This document shows, one piece after another, positions 51,632-60,650 of a stretch of 64,000 bases of DNA. This DNA comes from Crenothrix sp043729335 (GTDB lineage: Bacteria; Pseudomonadota; Gammaproteobacteria; Methylococcales; Methylomonadaceae), in NCBI RefSeq assembly GCF_043729335.1, contig NZ_JAYTLQ010000019.1:62001-126000 (forward strand). Reading direction: 5' to 3'. The stretch's first letter is position 1; each line of letters starts with the position of its first letter. Under the pieces are notes generated by a model. That model did no database searches. It had not been told where the DNA came from and worked only from the letters and a program-made list of their open reading frames with translations. Position numbers and translations under genes: made by a program.

Positions 51632-54169
51632 ATGAGTACAAAAAAGTCACTGGTCGTTATCGGAAACGGTATGGTAGGACAGCATTTCTTGGCCAGCTTA
51701 GTGGCCAGCCAGTGCAAAGACAGTTATCACATTACCACCTTCTGCGAAGAGCCTCGCGCCGCTTATGACCGTGTGCATTTGTCGGCGTTTTTTTCAGGTA
51801 AGACCGCAGACGATTTGTCTTTAGTAGAAGATGGCTTTTTTGCCGATAATAATATTACCCTGCATTTGGGTGACAAGGCTGCAAGTATCAATCGCAACAG
51901 CAAAACCGTTACTTCAGCCAAAGGTCTTACCATTGCTTATGACACATTGGTGTTAGCCACCGGCTCTTATCCTTTTGTACCGCCCGTGCCTGGGCATGAC
52001 AGGCCGAATTGTTTGGTGTATCGCACTATTGAAGATTTGGAGGCGATGGCCAGTGCCGCCAAAACCAGCAAGGTTGGCGTGGTGGTCGGTGGTGGTTTGC
52101 TAGGGTTGGAAGCCGCCAAAGCGTTAACTGACTTGGGGCTAGAAACCCATGTCGTAGAGTTCGCCCCACGTTTGATGGCGGTGCAGTTAGATGAATTTGG
52201 CGGTGCCATGTTACGCCGAAAAGTGGAAGCTTTAGGCCTGCAAGTACATACCGGCAAAAATACCACCTTGATTACCGATGGCGAAACCTGCGTCAACAAG
52301 ATGTGCTTTGCCGACGGCGAAGAGTTGGAAACCGATATTATATTGTTCTCAGCCGGTATCCGTCCGCGTGATGACATAGCCCGTGCGTGCGGCTTGGACG
52401 TAGGGCCACGCGGCGGCATTGTCATCGACAACCAATGCAAAACCTCCGACCCTGCCATCTATGCCATCGGTGAATGTGCGTTATGGAATGGCATGATCTA
52501 CGGCTTGGTTGCACCTGGCTATGCGATGGCACGGACTGTGGTGGCTGATCTTGCCGGTGCAGAAGGTAGCTTTACCGGCGCAGACATGAGCACCAAATTA
52601 AAACTGATGGGCGTGGATGTCGCCAGTATCGGCGATGCCCATGCCAAATCGCAGGGCGCGTTGGTCTACACCTACCAAAACGGTGCGACTGAGGTTTATA
52701 AACGCCTGGTGGTCAGCCAGGACAAAAAGCAATTGCTGGGCGCAGTGTTAGTGGGCGATGCGTCTGGCTATGGTACGCTATTGCAATACTGTTTAAACGG
52801 TATCGAATTGCCGGAAAATCCCGATGCGCTGATTTTACCGCCACGCGGCGATGAATCGGTGGGCTTGGGGCCGGATGCCCTGCCGATGTCGGCACAAATC
52901 TGTTCTTGCTACGATGTAAGCAAAGGCGCAATCTGTCAGGCCATAGACGCAGGCGCTATTACCTTGGGCGCGTTAAAAGCGCAAACCAAAGCCGCGACCG
53001 GCTGCGGTGGTTGCGGGGCGTTGCTAAAATCCGTTATGGACTGCGAGCTGACCAAGCAGGGTATCGCGGTCAGCACCGATCTGTGCGAGCATTTTCCGTA
53101 CACCCGCCAAGATTTGTATAATTTGGTGGTAGTGGAAAAAATCAAAACTTTTGATGAGCTGCTGGATAAACACGGCCACGGCAAAGGCTGCGAGATTTGC
53201 AAACCGACCATCGGTTCTATCCTGGCCTCGTATTGGAACGAGTATGTGCTGGCCAATGAACATTTAGGCCTGCAAGACACCAACGATACCTTTTTGGCCA
53301 ATATGCAAAAAGACGGCACCTACTCGGTGGTGCCGCGCATTACCGGCGGCGAGATCAGCCCCGACATGCTGATTGCACTGGGGCAAGTCGGCAAAAAATA
53401 CGCGCTGTATACCAAGATTACCGGTGGCCAGCGGGTGGACTTGTTTGGTGCCAGGGTCGACCAACTGCCGCATATCTGGAAGGAATTGATCGATGCGGGG
53501 TTTGAATCTGGGCATGCGTATGGCAAATCGCTGCGCACGGTAAAATCTTGCGTGGGTAGTTCGTGGTGTCGCTATGGGGTAGACGACAGCGTGGGCTTGG
53601 CGATAGAACTGGAAAACCGCTACAAGGGCTTGCGCTCGCCGCATAAGCTGAAATTTGCCGTGTCAGGCTGCACCCGCGAGTGTGCCGAAGCACAAAGCAA
53701 AGATATTGGCGTGATTGCCACCGAAAACGGCTGGAATATGTACGTATGCGGCAACGGCGGCATGAAACCGCGCCATGCTGATCTGTTCGCTACGGGTTTG
53801 GACAAGGCTACGCTGATTAAATACATCGACCGTGTGCTGATTTTTTATGTACGCACCGCCGCCCGCTTGCAACGCACTTCCGTCTGGATGGAAAATATGG
53901 AAGGTGGCTTGGATTATTTAAAATCGGTAGTGATTGATGATAAACTCGGCTTGTGTGAGCAACTGGAGCAGCAGATGAGCTATGTGATCGACACCTACCA
54001 ATGCGAATGGAAAACCACCATAGCCGATGAAAACAAACTCAAACGTTTTCGGCATTTTATCAACAGCGACCAGCCCGACGACAACGTGGTGTTTGTCGAA
54101 GAACGCGGCCAGATACGTCCCGCCGATGAAGAAGAGCGCAAGCATTTTAAGATCATGGAGGTGGCTTGA
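51632..54169 (+). CDS. nirB: NAD(P)H-dependent assimilatory nitrite reductase, large subunit NirB
   Basis: NirB reduces nitrite to ammonium in the cytoplasm. The 845-residue protein has an FAD/NAD(P)H reductase N-terminus (VVIGNGMVGQHFL; VVVGGGLLGLEAAKAL), a BFD-like [2Fe-2S] segment near 424-465 (CSCYDVSKG to CGGCG), and a sirohaem/[4Fe-4S] nitrite reductase half with C-x5-C (CVGSSWC, about 640) and C-x3-C (CTREC, about 682). GGGG(TAGAGC) precedes ATG. nirD overlaps by 4 bases. Driven by the sigma-54 promoter upstream. Confidence 0.97.
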   Translation: MSTKKSLVVIGNGMVGQHFLASLVASQCKDSYHITTFCEEPRAAYDRVHLSAFFSGKTADDLSLVEDGFFADNNITLHLGDKAASINRNSKTVTSAKGLTIAYDTLVLATGSYPFVPPVPGHDRPNCLVYRTIEDLEAMASAAKTSKVGVVVGGGLLGLEAAKALTDLGLETHVVEFAPRLMAVQLDEFGGAMLRRKVEALGLQVHTGKNTTLITDGETCVNKMCFADGEELETDIILFSAGIRPRDDIARACGLDVGPRGGIVIDNQCKTSDPAIYAIGECALWNGMIYGLVAPGYAMARTVVADLAGAEGSFTGADMSTKLKLMGVDVASIGDAHAKSQGALVYTYQNGATEVYKRLVVSQDKKQLLGAVLVGDASGYGTLLQYCLNGIELPENPDALILPPRGDESVGLGPDALPMSAQICSCYDVSKGAICQAIDAGAITLGALKAQTKAATGCGGCGALLKSVMDCELTKQGIAVSTDLCEHFPYTRQDLYNLVVVEKIKTFDELLDKHGHGKGCEICKPTIGSILASYWNEYVLANEHLGLQDTNDTFLANMQKDGTYSVVPRITGGEISPDMLIALGQVGKKYALYTKITGGQRVDLFGARVDQLPHIWKELIDAGFESGHAYGKSLRTVKSCVGSSWCRYGVDDSVGLAIELENRYKGLRSPHKLKFAVSGCTRECAEAQSKDIGVIATENGWNMYVCGNGGMKPRHADLFATGLDKATLIKYIDRVLIFYVRTAARLQRTSVWMENMEGGLDYLKSVVIDDKLGLCEQLEQQMSYVIDTYQCEWKTTIADENKLKRFRHFINSDQPDDNVVFVEERGQIRPADEEERKHFKIMEVA

Positions 54170-54549
54170 TGATGGCTTGGAAAGATGTGTGCAGCAGCGA
54201 TGATTTGCAGCCGGATTCAGGCGTTTGCGTGTTGGTTGCAGGCCAGCAGGTGGCACTCTTCTACATGCCGAAAGAAGCCGTTGTGTATGCTATCGGCAAT
54301 TATGACCCTATTGGTAAAGCCAATGTTTTATCGCGCGGCATTATAGGCGATGTGAAAGGTGAGCCAGTGGTGGCATCGCCGTTATACAAACAGCATTTTA
54401 GTTTGATTAGCGGTGTCTGTGTTGAAGACGAACAGATTGCCGTGCCTGTGTATCCGGTACGCATACAAAATGGCAGGGTAGAAATCCAGGTAGCGCTATC
54501 GGTTAACGGTGAGATGAAAGCATCTATTGACGAAGAGGCCAGCGCATGA
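54166..54549 (+). CDS. nirD: Nitrite reductase small subunit NirD
   Basis: A 127-residue Rieske-fold protein (WKDVCSSDDLQPDSGVCVLVAGQQVALF, AIGNYDPIGKANVLSRGI, SPLYKQHFSLISGVCVED). As in other NirD proteins the Cys-His pairs that would hold a Rieske cluster are missing, so it is a structural partner of NirB. It overlaps nirB and the downstream PhzF-like gene by 4 bases each; a second ATG at 54169 is possible. Confidence 0.94.
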   Translation: MMMAWKDVCSSDDLQPDSGVCVLVAGQQVALFYMPKEAVVYAIGNYDPIGKANVLSRGIIGDVKGEPVVASPLYKQHFSLISGVCVEDEQIAVPVYPVRIQNGRVEIQVALSVNGEMKASIDEEASA

Positions 54550-55463
54550 AAATCGACTACTACATCGCCGATGTGTTCACCACGCAACTGTTTAACGGGG
54601 CGCAAATAGCGGTATTTCCTTACGCCGACGGCTTAAGTGACGCCACCATGAAGTTGCTGGCCAGAGAGTTGAATTTATCGGAAACGGTTTTTGTCTTTCA
54701 TCCAGACGCTAGCGACAATACCCGCAAGATGCGCGTATTTACCCCTAAAAAGGAAGTAGATTTTGCTGGGCATCCTATTATTGCCACTGCTTATGTTTTG
54801 GGTTTGTGTGGCGATATTGCCTTAACAGGGAAGATTACAGATATTGTTTTGCAACAGAATGTCGGGGCGATTGCCGTCAGTATTACGGCGGTTGATGGCA
54901 AACCTAGCTTTGTGCAGTTTGCCCGTAAAGTAACTTCGATTATCGACCGTTTTGCACCCACCGATGATGAATTGTCCAGCTTTCTAGGCATCAAGCAATC
55001 GGAACTGGATCATAAAAAATATTCACCGCGTTTAGTGTCGTGCGGATTTCCGTATTTGATCGTGCCGGTGTGGAATTACGATTCTGTCCGGCATGCCAAA
55101 TTTAACAGCGCGGCGTGGGGTCAATCCATCGCTCCACAAACCGCCGCGCAGGAGATTTTGTTGTTCGCACCAAAAACACCGTTTACCGATTCTGATTTTA
55201 ATGCGCGTTTGCTAGGGCCACACATTGGTCTTTATGAAGATCCACCGATAGGATCTGCCATGCCAGCATTTGCATCGTACTTGTGCTCATTTGAGCAGAC
55301 CCAGAAAGGCACGCATGTGTATGCGGTGGATCGGGGCGATGCCGAGAGTCGGCGCAGTGTGATTAATCTGGAAATGGATAATAAAGGCCTTGAGGAATTA
55401 GCCTTACGGGTGGGTGGTTCGGCGGTGTTGTTTGCTCAGGGAGCGATTGATTTGCCGGATTGA
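54546..55463 (+). CDS. PhzF-family isomerase-like protein
   Basis: A 305-residue PhzF/diaminopimelate-epimerase-fold protein: YYIADVFTTQLFNGAQIAVF, ELNLSETVFV with the conserved catalytic Glu, VRVFTPKKEVDFAGHP-like segment (MRVFTPKKEVDFAGHPIIATA), and late GLYEDPPIGSAMPAFASYL. PhzF isomerises a phenazine precursor, but most family members have unknown substrates and no phenazine genes are here. It is coupled to nirD, which is unusual and suggests a link to nitrogen metabolism. Confidence 0.88.
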   Translation: MKIDYYIADVFTTQLFNGAQIAVFPYADGLSDATMKLLARELNLSETVFVFHPDASDNTRKMRVFTPKKEVDFAGHPIIATAYVLGLCGDIALTGKITDIVLQQNVGAIAVSITAVDGKPSFVQFARKVTSIIDRFAPTDDELSSFLGIKQSELDHKKYSPRLVSCGFPYLIVPVWNYDSVRHAKFNSAAWGQSIAPQTAAQEILLFAPKTPFTDSDFNARLLGPHIGLYEDPPIGSAMPAFASYLCSFEQTQKGTHVYAVDRGDAESRRSVINLEMDNKGLEELALRVGGSAVLFAQGAIDLPD

Positions 55464-55474
55464 TTGCAAAAGCC

Positions 55475-55617
55475 TTGTCCACGAAAAACACGAAAGGCAC
55501 GAAAAAAACAAGAGCTATTTACTTGTGTTCGGCCAAATATAATCAGATGTACTTGAGTTTTTAACGCTTTTTATAGCGTTTATATCTTTTGATTTTTTTC
55601 GTGTTTTTCGTGGACAA
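55475..55617. repeat. 143-bp palindrome-ended element (MITE-like)
   Basis: Perfect 21-bp inverted terminal repeats (55475-55495, starting TTGTCCACGAAAAACACG, and 55597-55617) bound the element; an inner hairpin AACGCT/AGCGTT lies near 55563-55581. No coding capacity. It separates nirBD-phzF from nasA. The terminal sequence is like the CCACGAAAAACACGAAA repeats known from many bacterial genomes. Confidence 0.8.
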
Positions 55618-55671
55618 AATAATATTTAATTAATCTTCATTTGGTTTCTAATACCGTGGACGAATAAACCT

Positions 55672-57864
55672 ATGCTATTTGGACGCTACAAAAAAAATCC
55701 CATCAAAATGGCCGACAAGGGTGTGGTCGACTGGACGTATTCAACCTGCGGCTATTGCTCTACCGGCTGTTCGATTGAAATCGGCACCAATGCACTCGGC
55801 AAACCGGTTGCCTCACGGGGCGTAGGTGGCGCGGATGTTAACCGTGGCAAACTGTGCCTGAAAGGCATTTTTGAATACGAGGTTTTTGAAGCGATAGGCC
55901 GCGCTTCCACCCCCTTAATCCGCGACCATATCCATGAGCCGTATGCAGTAAGTGCATGGGATCCGGCACTGGATAAAATGGCCTCGGAAATCAAGCGCAT
56001 TCAGGCGACGTATGGACGAGATTCCTTTGCGGTAGTATCGACTGGCCAAATCCTTACCGAAGAATTCTATACCCTCGGCAAGTTGGTGCGTGGCGCAATC
56101 GGTACCAATAACTACGATGGCAATACCACCTTGTGCATGGCCTCGGCAGTATCCGGCTATAAACGCTCGTTCGGTTCCGATGGCCCGCCAGGTTGCTATG
56201 AAGATTTTGAACACACCGATTGTTTGATTGCCTGGGGTTCCAATCTGCCGGAACAACACCCCATTATCTACTGGCGCATGAAAGATGCCATGGAAAAAAG
56301 ACCCTTTCCGCTCATCGTGGTTGACCCCCGCGTGACCATTTTTGCCCAAAATGCCGACATCCATTTGCCGATTACCCCAGGCACCGATGTCGTCCTGCAA
56401 AATGCTTTGATTCACGTCATCCTCAAAGAGGGCCTGGAAGACCGCGATTACATCAACGCCAACACCACCGGCTTTGACGAGCTGGCCAAGGAAGTCGAAA
56501 ACTACGACCCCACCAGTGCAGCGAAAATCTGTGGTATAGACGAAGATACCATCCGCACGGTGGCGCGCCTGTATGCTAAAGCCAATCGGGCAATGAGCAT
56601 CTGGACGATGGGCATCAACCAAAGTACACACGGTTCCGATGGCGTGGTGGGCATCAACAACTTGAATCTGGTCACTGGAAATATCGGCAAACCGGGTGGC
56701 ACCAGTTTGTCGATTACCGGCCAATGCAATGCGATGGGTACACGCGAGTGGTCGTCGTGTTCTGGTTTGCCGGGCTACCGCGCGTTGGAGAAAGCGGAAG
56801 ACCGTGAGGAGATCGCCAAGTTTTGGGGTATTGATCCTGAATTCTTTCCCAAGAAGCGCGGCTTAACTGAAACCGATATTTTCCCCGCGATAGAAACCGG
56901 AGAAATCAAAGGACTCTGGCTGGTGGCCACCAATCCTATGACTTCAATGGCCAACACCGCACGTATCCGAAAAACTCTGGAGAAGCTGGAGTTCTTGGTG
57001 GTGCAAGATGCTTATACCGATGTGGAAACCGCCCAATATGCCCATGTTTTTTTACCGGCAGGGATATGGGCAGAGAAGGAAGGCGTGTTTACCAATACCG
57101 AACGCCGCGTTAATATCACACGGCAAGTAACGCCGCCGTTTGAAGATTCTAAATCGGATATGCAGATTTTTAACGAATTGGCTAAACGGTTTGATAACGG
57201 CCAGATCATTAAATTTCCTGAACGCCCCGTCGATGTGTTTGAGGAGATGAAGACGTTATCCAAAGGCCGTTTGTGTGATATTTCCGGTATGAGCCATGAT
57301 CTGATCGAGCAAGAGCGCGGCATCCAATGGCCGTACACAGAAGAGCAGGCGGCGCAAGGTGAAAAAGGTACACAGCGCTTGTACACGGAATCGGCAACTT
57401 TTTGCTATGCCAATGGCCGGGCAAAATTGATTCCCTTGCCGTTTATCAACAATAACGAAGTGCCGGATGAACAGTTTCCGTTTTGGCTGAATTCTGGTCG
57501 CTTGGTGGAGCATTGGCATACCCGCACCAAAACCGGCAAGATCGGCAATAACAACAAGTTCAGCCCGATACCGTTTATGGAAATGAGCCCAGATGCCGCG
57601 CACGAACTGGGCATTAAGCACCAGTCTTATGTGCGTGTCACTTCCAGGCGTGGTGATGCGGTAGTGATGGTGATGCTGACCCATCGCGTACCCAAGAACA
57701 TGGTGTTTATCCCGTTTCATTTTTATGATTGCGTTAACCGTTTAACCTTGGGATTGCTGGATCCGCATTCCAGGCAGCCGGCTTTTAAGCAATCGGCAGT
57801 GGCTATTGAGCAGGTGGATCAGGATTATGCAGCGCAGTTGAGTAAGGAATCGCGGACTTATTAA
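55672..57864 (+). CDS. nasA: Assimilatory nitrate reductase catalytic subunit NasA
   Basis: A 730-residue molybdopterin-guanine-dinucleotide enzyme that reduces nitrate to nitrite in the cytoplasm. N-terminal [4Fe-4S] ligands are C26, C29, C33 and C62 (CGYCSTGC ... KLCLKG). The Mo ligand Cys lies in NTTLCMASAV. The C-terminal pterin-binding domain includes LNSGRLVEHWHTRTKTG. No signal peptide and no C-terminal BFD domain are seen, so it needs a separate electron donor, possibly the fused FeS/anchor protein at 58644. ATG 55672; no sigma-54 box found directly upstream. Confidence 0.92.
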   Translation: MLFGRYKKNPIKMADKGVVDWTYSTCGYCSTGCSIEIGTNALGKPVASRGVGGADVNRGKLCLKGIFEYEVFEAIGRASTPLIRDHIHEPYAVSAWDPALDKMASEIKRIQATYGRDSFAVVSTGQILTEEFYTLGKLVRGAIGTNNYDGNTTLCMASAVSGYKRSFGSDGPPGCYEDFEHTDCLIAWGSNLPEQHPIIYWRMKDAMEKRPFPLIVVDPRVTIFAQNADIHLPITPGTDVVLQNALIHVILKEGLEDRDYINANTTGFDELAKEVENYDPTSAAKICGIDEDTIRTVARLYAKANRAMSIWTMGINQSTHGSDGVVGINNLNLVTGNIGKPGGTSLSITGQCNAMGTREWSSCSGLPGYRALEKAEDREEIAKFWGIDPEFFPKKRGLTETDIFPAIETGEIKGLWLVATNPMTSMANTARIRKTLEKLEFLVVQDAYTDVETAQYAHVFLPAGIWAEKEGVFTNTERRVNITRQVTPPFEDSKSDMQIFNELAKRFDNGQIIKFPERPVDVFEEMKTLSKGRLCDISGMSHDLIEQERGIQWPYTEEQAAQGEKGTQRLYTESATFCYANGRAKLIPLPFINNNEVPDEQFPFWLNSGRLVEHWHTRTKTGKIGNNNKFSPIPFMEMSPDAAHELGIKHQSYVRVTSRRGDAVVMVMLTHRVPKNMVFIPFHFYDCVNRLTLGLLDPHSRQPAFKQSAVAIEQVDQDYAAQLSKESRTY

Positions 57865-57876
57865 TGGTTGCGCATA

Positions 57877-57913
57877 TTGATAAGCATTAATGATGCGCAT
57901 ATAATAGGCGCAT
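57877..57913 (+). promoter_or_regulatory. ccdAB promoter with overlapping dyad operator
   Basis: TTGATA (57877-57882) and TATAAT (57900-57905) are 17 bases apart, a near-consensus sigma-70 promoter. ATGCGC (57893-57898) and GCGCAT (57908-57913) form a dyad around the -10 box, and another GCGCAT lies at 57870-57875 beside the -35 box. This fits autorepression by the CcdAB complex. Confidence 0.75.
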
Positions 57914-57938
57914 TATTAATCCATCTAGGAGTTATGCC

Positions 57939-58184
57939 ATGCAAGCATTATATGATATATCCGCAGCCAAAAAACCGACGAACGTAAGTGTAAACAGCGA
58001 CTTAATAAAAAAGGCTAAAGCCTTGAACATTAATTTGTCGGCTGCAATGGAACAAAAGCTTATTGAATTGATCAGGCAACAACAAGCATCCGATTGGTTG
58101 AAGGCCAATCGGACGGCAATTGCAAGTTATAACCAAGAGGTTGAAGAACAAGGTGTATTTTCTGACGAATTGCGGAGTTTTTGA
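57939..58184 (+). CDS. ccdA: CcdA-family antitoxin
   Basis: An 81-residue antitoxin with an N-terminal ribbon-helix-helix (KKPTNVSVNSDLIKKAKALNINLSAAMEQKLIELIRQQQ) for DNA binding and a C-terminal toxin-binding tail (DWLKANRTAIASYNQEVEEQGVFSDELRSF). It neutralises CcdB and represses the operon. AGGAG lies before ATG 57939. Its TGA overlaps the ccdB ATG by one base. Confidence 0.92.
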   Translation: MQALYDISAAKKPTNVSVNSDLIKKAKALNINLSAAMEQKLIELIRQQQASDWLKANRTAIASYNQEVEEQGVFSDELRSF

Positions 58185-58501
58185 TGGCGCAATTCGATGT
58201 GTACGAAAACAAGCATCCAAAAACCAGACGCTTAGTCCCTTATTTGCTGGATGTGCAAAGTGACTTGTTATCTGATTTGGCGACTACAGTTGTTATACCC
58301 TTGTGCCTTGCGGCGGGCGGTAATCCATCGTCAATGACGCGGCTTATGCCCCGTTTGGAGATTAAAACCGAGTATTATTTAGCATTAACGCCACAGCTTG
58401 CTGGGATAAGCCGAAAAGAATTGGGGGCTGTCGTGGATAATGTTTCAGCTTATAGAAATGACATTATTGGCGCACTGGATTTTTTGATAACGGGCATTTG
58501 A
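58184..58501 (+). CDS. ccdB: CcdB-family DNA gyrase toxin
   Basis: A 105-residue toxin matching CcdB: FDVYENKHPKTRRLVPYLLDVQSDLLSDLATTVVIPL near the start and LTPQLAGISRKELGAVVDNVSAYRNDIIGALDFLITGI at the end. CcdB poisons DNA gyrase. The last residues of E. coli CcdB (W-G-I), which contact gyrase, read TGI here, so the Trp is missing; activity may differ. ATG 58184 is coupled to ccdA. Confidence 0.92.
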   Translation: MAQFDVYENKHPKTRRLVPYLLDVQSDLLSDLATTVVIPLCLAAGGNPSSMTRLMPRLEIKTEYYLALTPQLAGISRKELGAVVDNVSAYRNDIIGALDFLITGI

Positions 58502-58552
58502 TATGTCTGCCTAAACAACGGGGACGGTGTATGAACGCAATAAAGACAGATT

Positions 58553-58631
58553 TGTAGGTTGGGATGATGCAAGGAATCCCAACGAAACAGCGCACCAAAT
58601 ATTGGGGTTTGTTACCTCACCCCAACCTACA
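58553..58631. repeat. 79-bp palindrome-ended repeat (TGTAGGTTGGG type)
   Basis: TGTAGGTTGGG (58553-58563) and CCCAACCTACA (58621-58631) are perfect inverted ends around AACGAAACAGCGCACC. This is like the TAGGTTGGG repeats seen in many bacterial genomes. It ends 12 bases before the next gene start and will sit in its leader. Confidence 0.75.
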
Positions 58632-58643
58632 TTAGGATAGATT

Positions 58644-60545
58644 ATGTTTGAACCACGCCCCGACGAACCCTTATACGCTTTTTTAAGAGACCAGATTAAC
58701 GAAGAGCAAAACCGCTACGGCCAAAAAATAGAACTAACCGAACCCGACAGCGATTTGCGTTGCAAAAGCTTGAACATCAACGGCGATACGGCGATTGGTG
58801 AAAACCCCAACCGCTACAAACAGCACGGCTTTTATTTTAATTCCGACAACTGTATCGGTTGCCATGCCTGTGAATCGGCGTGTAGCGAAAAGAACGACGT
58901 GCCCGCGCACATTGCGTTTAGGTCGGTGGGCTTTGTTGAAGCAGGTACGTACCCGGATTATCAACGTACCAATATATCAATGGCCTGTAACCATTGCGAT
59001 GATCCGGTTTGCTTAACGGGCTGTCCCACCCGCGCCTATACCAAATTTGCCGAATACGGTGCGGTGTTGCAAGACCCTGATATTTGCTTCGGTTGTGGCT
59101 ATTGTACGTGGGTGTGTCCGTATAATGCGCCGCAACTTGATCCGGTAAAAGGTGAGGTCTCCAAATGTAATATGTGCGTAGACCGCTTGGAAGTCAACCT
59201 GAAACCTGCCTGTGTTGCGGCGTGTTTGGGCAATGCCCTGGATTTTGGTGTCATCGAAAATATTCCTGAAAACCGCATCCAGGCAAAAACTGAAATTCCA
59301 GGTTTTCCCAGCACAGATATTACTCACCCCAACATCCGTTTTCAGAACACGCATAACACGCACCGGGAAGTGACCCGCACCGACGACATGCCGCTGAAAT
59401 ACCACCGCGATGACGAGCTAGGCAAATTTAAGCCAGTGGTCGATGAAAAACAGGGCAGGGAACAGCACTGGAATTTCCGCAAACTACTGACCAGCCACGA
59501 AAGCGCCCACGTGCTATTTACTTTGTGCACACAAGCGACCATCGGTGCATTTTCCATGCTAATGCTGGGTAACTGGTTGGGGATTGATGCCATTGTTGCA
59601 CTAAAAAATTCCAACGCATTTGTTCCGTTAATTTTGTTGATATTTGCCGTCAGCACGTTCGGCTTGTTTAAACTGAACATGCACTTGGGCAAGCCGCACC
59701 GGTTCTATCGGGGCTTTAATAACCTAAAATTATCACCGGTCAGCCGTGAGATTGCAGGGGTTTCGATGTTTTATACGGGGCTTTTAGGCTACGTGGTGTT
59801 TGGCTTATGGAATGTGCCCTTGTTAAATGCCATTGCTAATGTCTTTGCTTTTGTTGGCGTGTTGAGCGGGGCTATTGGCTTGTATTACATGTACAAGCTG
59901 TACCGTATTCCGGCCAGGCCATTCTGGAATCATTGGCAAACCGGTAGCGCATTTGTGGGTACTATGCTCAGTTTTGGCGCGTTGTTGATTGCGGTTGTCA
60001 GTGTTGCTCTTCTGCCATTGGTTGGTAGTCAGGGATTGTTACAGGGTTTGGCGGCAATCATTGCTATTGGTCTAGCTGTTGAAGGCTACGGGCATATTGC
60101 CCACGCCCGTGATATGGAGGGTGCTAGCCACGAAGGTGCAGCATCTTATTATCAGCAAGTCACTACGTATGGGAAATCTTATAAGCTGCGAAATGCCTTG
60201 TTAGCTTTTAATGTGGCTTTGGTAGCGGCTATTGCTGTAATGGGTTTGTCAGGGCTTATTGGTTATTTGGCTGGATTAGTCTTGGTAATATCTATGCTGG
60301 TGATGGCGGCATTTGGTCGATCATTATTCTTTGTATTGGTAATCCCCACCACTATGCCAGGTGCGTTCTTCTGGAAAAATCAAGGTTTTGTCGACCATGC
60401 CAGAGCCACTGGGTTAGCCGATGCCCCGCAACACGGCGTAGCTTATGAAAGGCATCATGCGTTTAAGATGGATGAGCTGATTAAAACCATTAAGGAAACT
60501 TCTGTTAAAGAAATACTCGAGCATGTGAAGGGAATATTCTCGTAA
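58644..60545 (+). CDS. Fused DmsB-DmsC-type FeS/membrane anchor protein
   Basis: A 633-residue fusion. Residues about 60-210 form a ferredoxin-like subunit with four Cys clusters (CIGCHACESAC; CNHCDDPVCLTGC; CFGCGYCTWVC; CNMCVDRLEVNLKPACVAAC). From about 285 onward there are eight or so TM helices with DmsC-like content (HESAHVLFTLCTQATIGAFSML, LHMHLGKPHRFYRGFNN-type: NMHLGKPHRFYRGFNNLKLSPVSREI). DmsB and DmsC normally pass electrons from quinol to a DmsA-type enzyme. No dmsA is here; NasA is the only molybdoenzyme in the window, so a quinol link to NasA is plausible. Confidence 0.88.
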   Translation: MFEPRPDEPLYAFLRDQINEEQNRYGQKIELTEPDSDLRCKSLNINGDTAIGENPNRYKQHGFYFNSDNCIGCHACESACSEKNDVPAHIAFRSVGFVEAGTYPDYQRTNISMACNHCDDPVCLTGCPTRAYTKFAEYGAVLQDPDICFGCGYCTWVCPYNAPQLDPVKGEVSKCNMCVDRLEVNLKPACVAACLGNALDFGVIENIPENRIQAKTEIPGFPSTDITHPNIRFQNTHNTHREVTRTDDMPLKYHRDDELGKFKPVVDEKQGREQHWNFRKLLTSHESAHVLFTLCTQATIGAFSMLMLGNWLGIDAIVALKNSNAFVPLILLIFAVSTFGLFKLNMHLGKPHRFYRGFNNLKLSPVSREIAGVSMFYTGLLGYVVFGLWNVPLLNAIANVFAFVGVLSGAIGLYYMYKLYRIPARPFWNHWQTGSAFVGTMLSFGALLIAVVSVALLPLVGSQGLLQGLAAIIAIGLAVEGYGHIAHARDMEGASHEGAASYYQQVTTYGKSYKLRNALLAFNVALVAAIAVMGLSGLIGYLAGLVLVISMLVMAAFGRSLFFVLVIPTTMPGAFFWKNQGFVDHARATGLADAPQHGVAYERHHAFKMDELIKTIKETSVKEILEHVKGIFS

Positions 60546-60573
60546 CAAAAAAACTATTGTCGGTTTTTTTGTT
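60544..60573 (+). terminator. Terminator after the DmsBC-like gene
   Basis: AACAAAAAAAC (60544-60554) and GTTTTTTTGTT (60563-60573) pair perfectly around an 8-base loop; the A- and T-rich arms give a terminator usable in both directions. It overlaps the stop codon. Confidence 0.65.
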
Positions 60574-60650
60574 AAAATAACGGGTAAAACAATACGCAAA
60601 TAGTTTGAAGGTATACACTTTAGCTATTGCCTTCACTTTACTTTTGCCCG

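Noticed and set aside
55915..56724. Long antisense open frame (269 codons) inside nasA
   Set aside because: It is the complement of a strongly conserved gene, has no homologous pattern and no ribosome site; typical shadow of biased codon use. The same holds for antisense frames in dabA, nirB and the histidine kinases.
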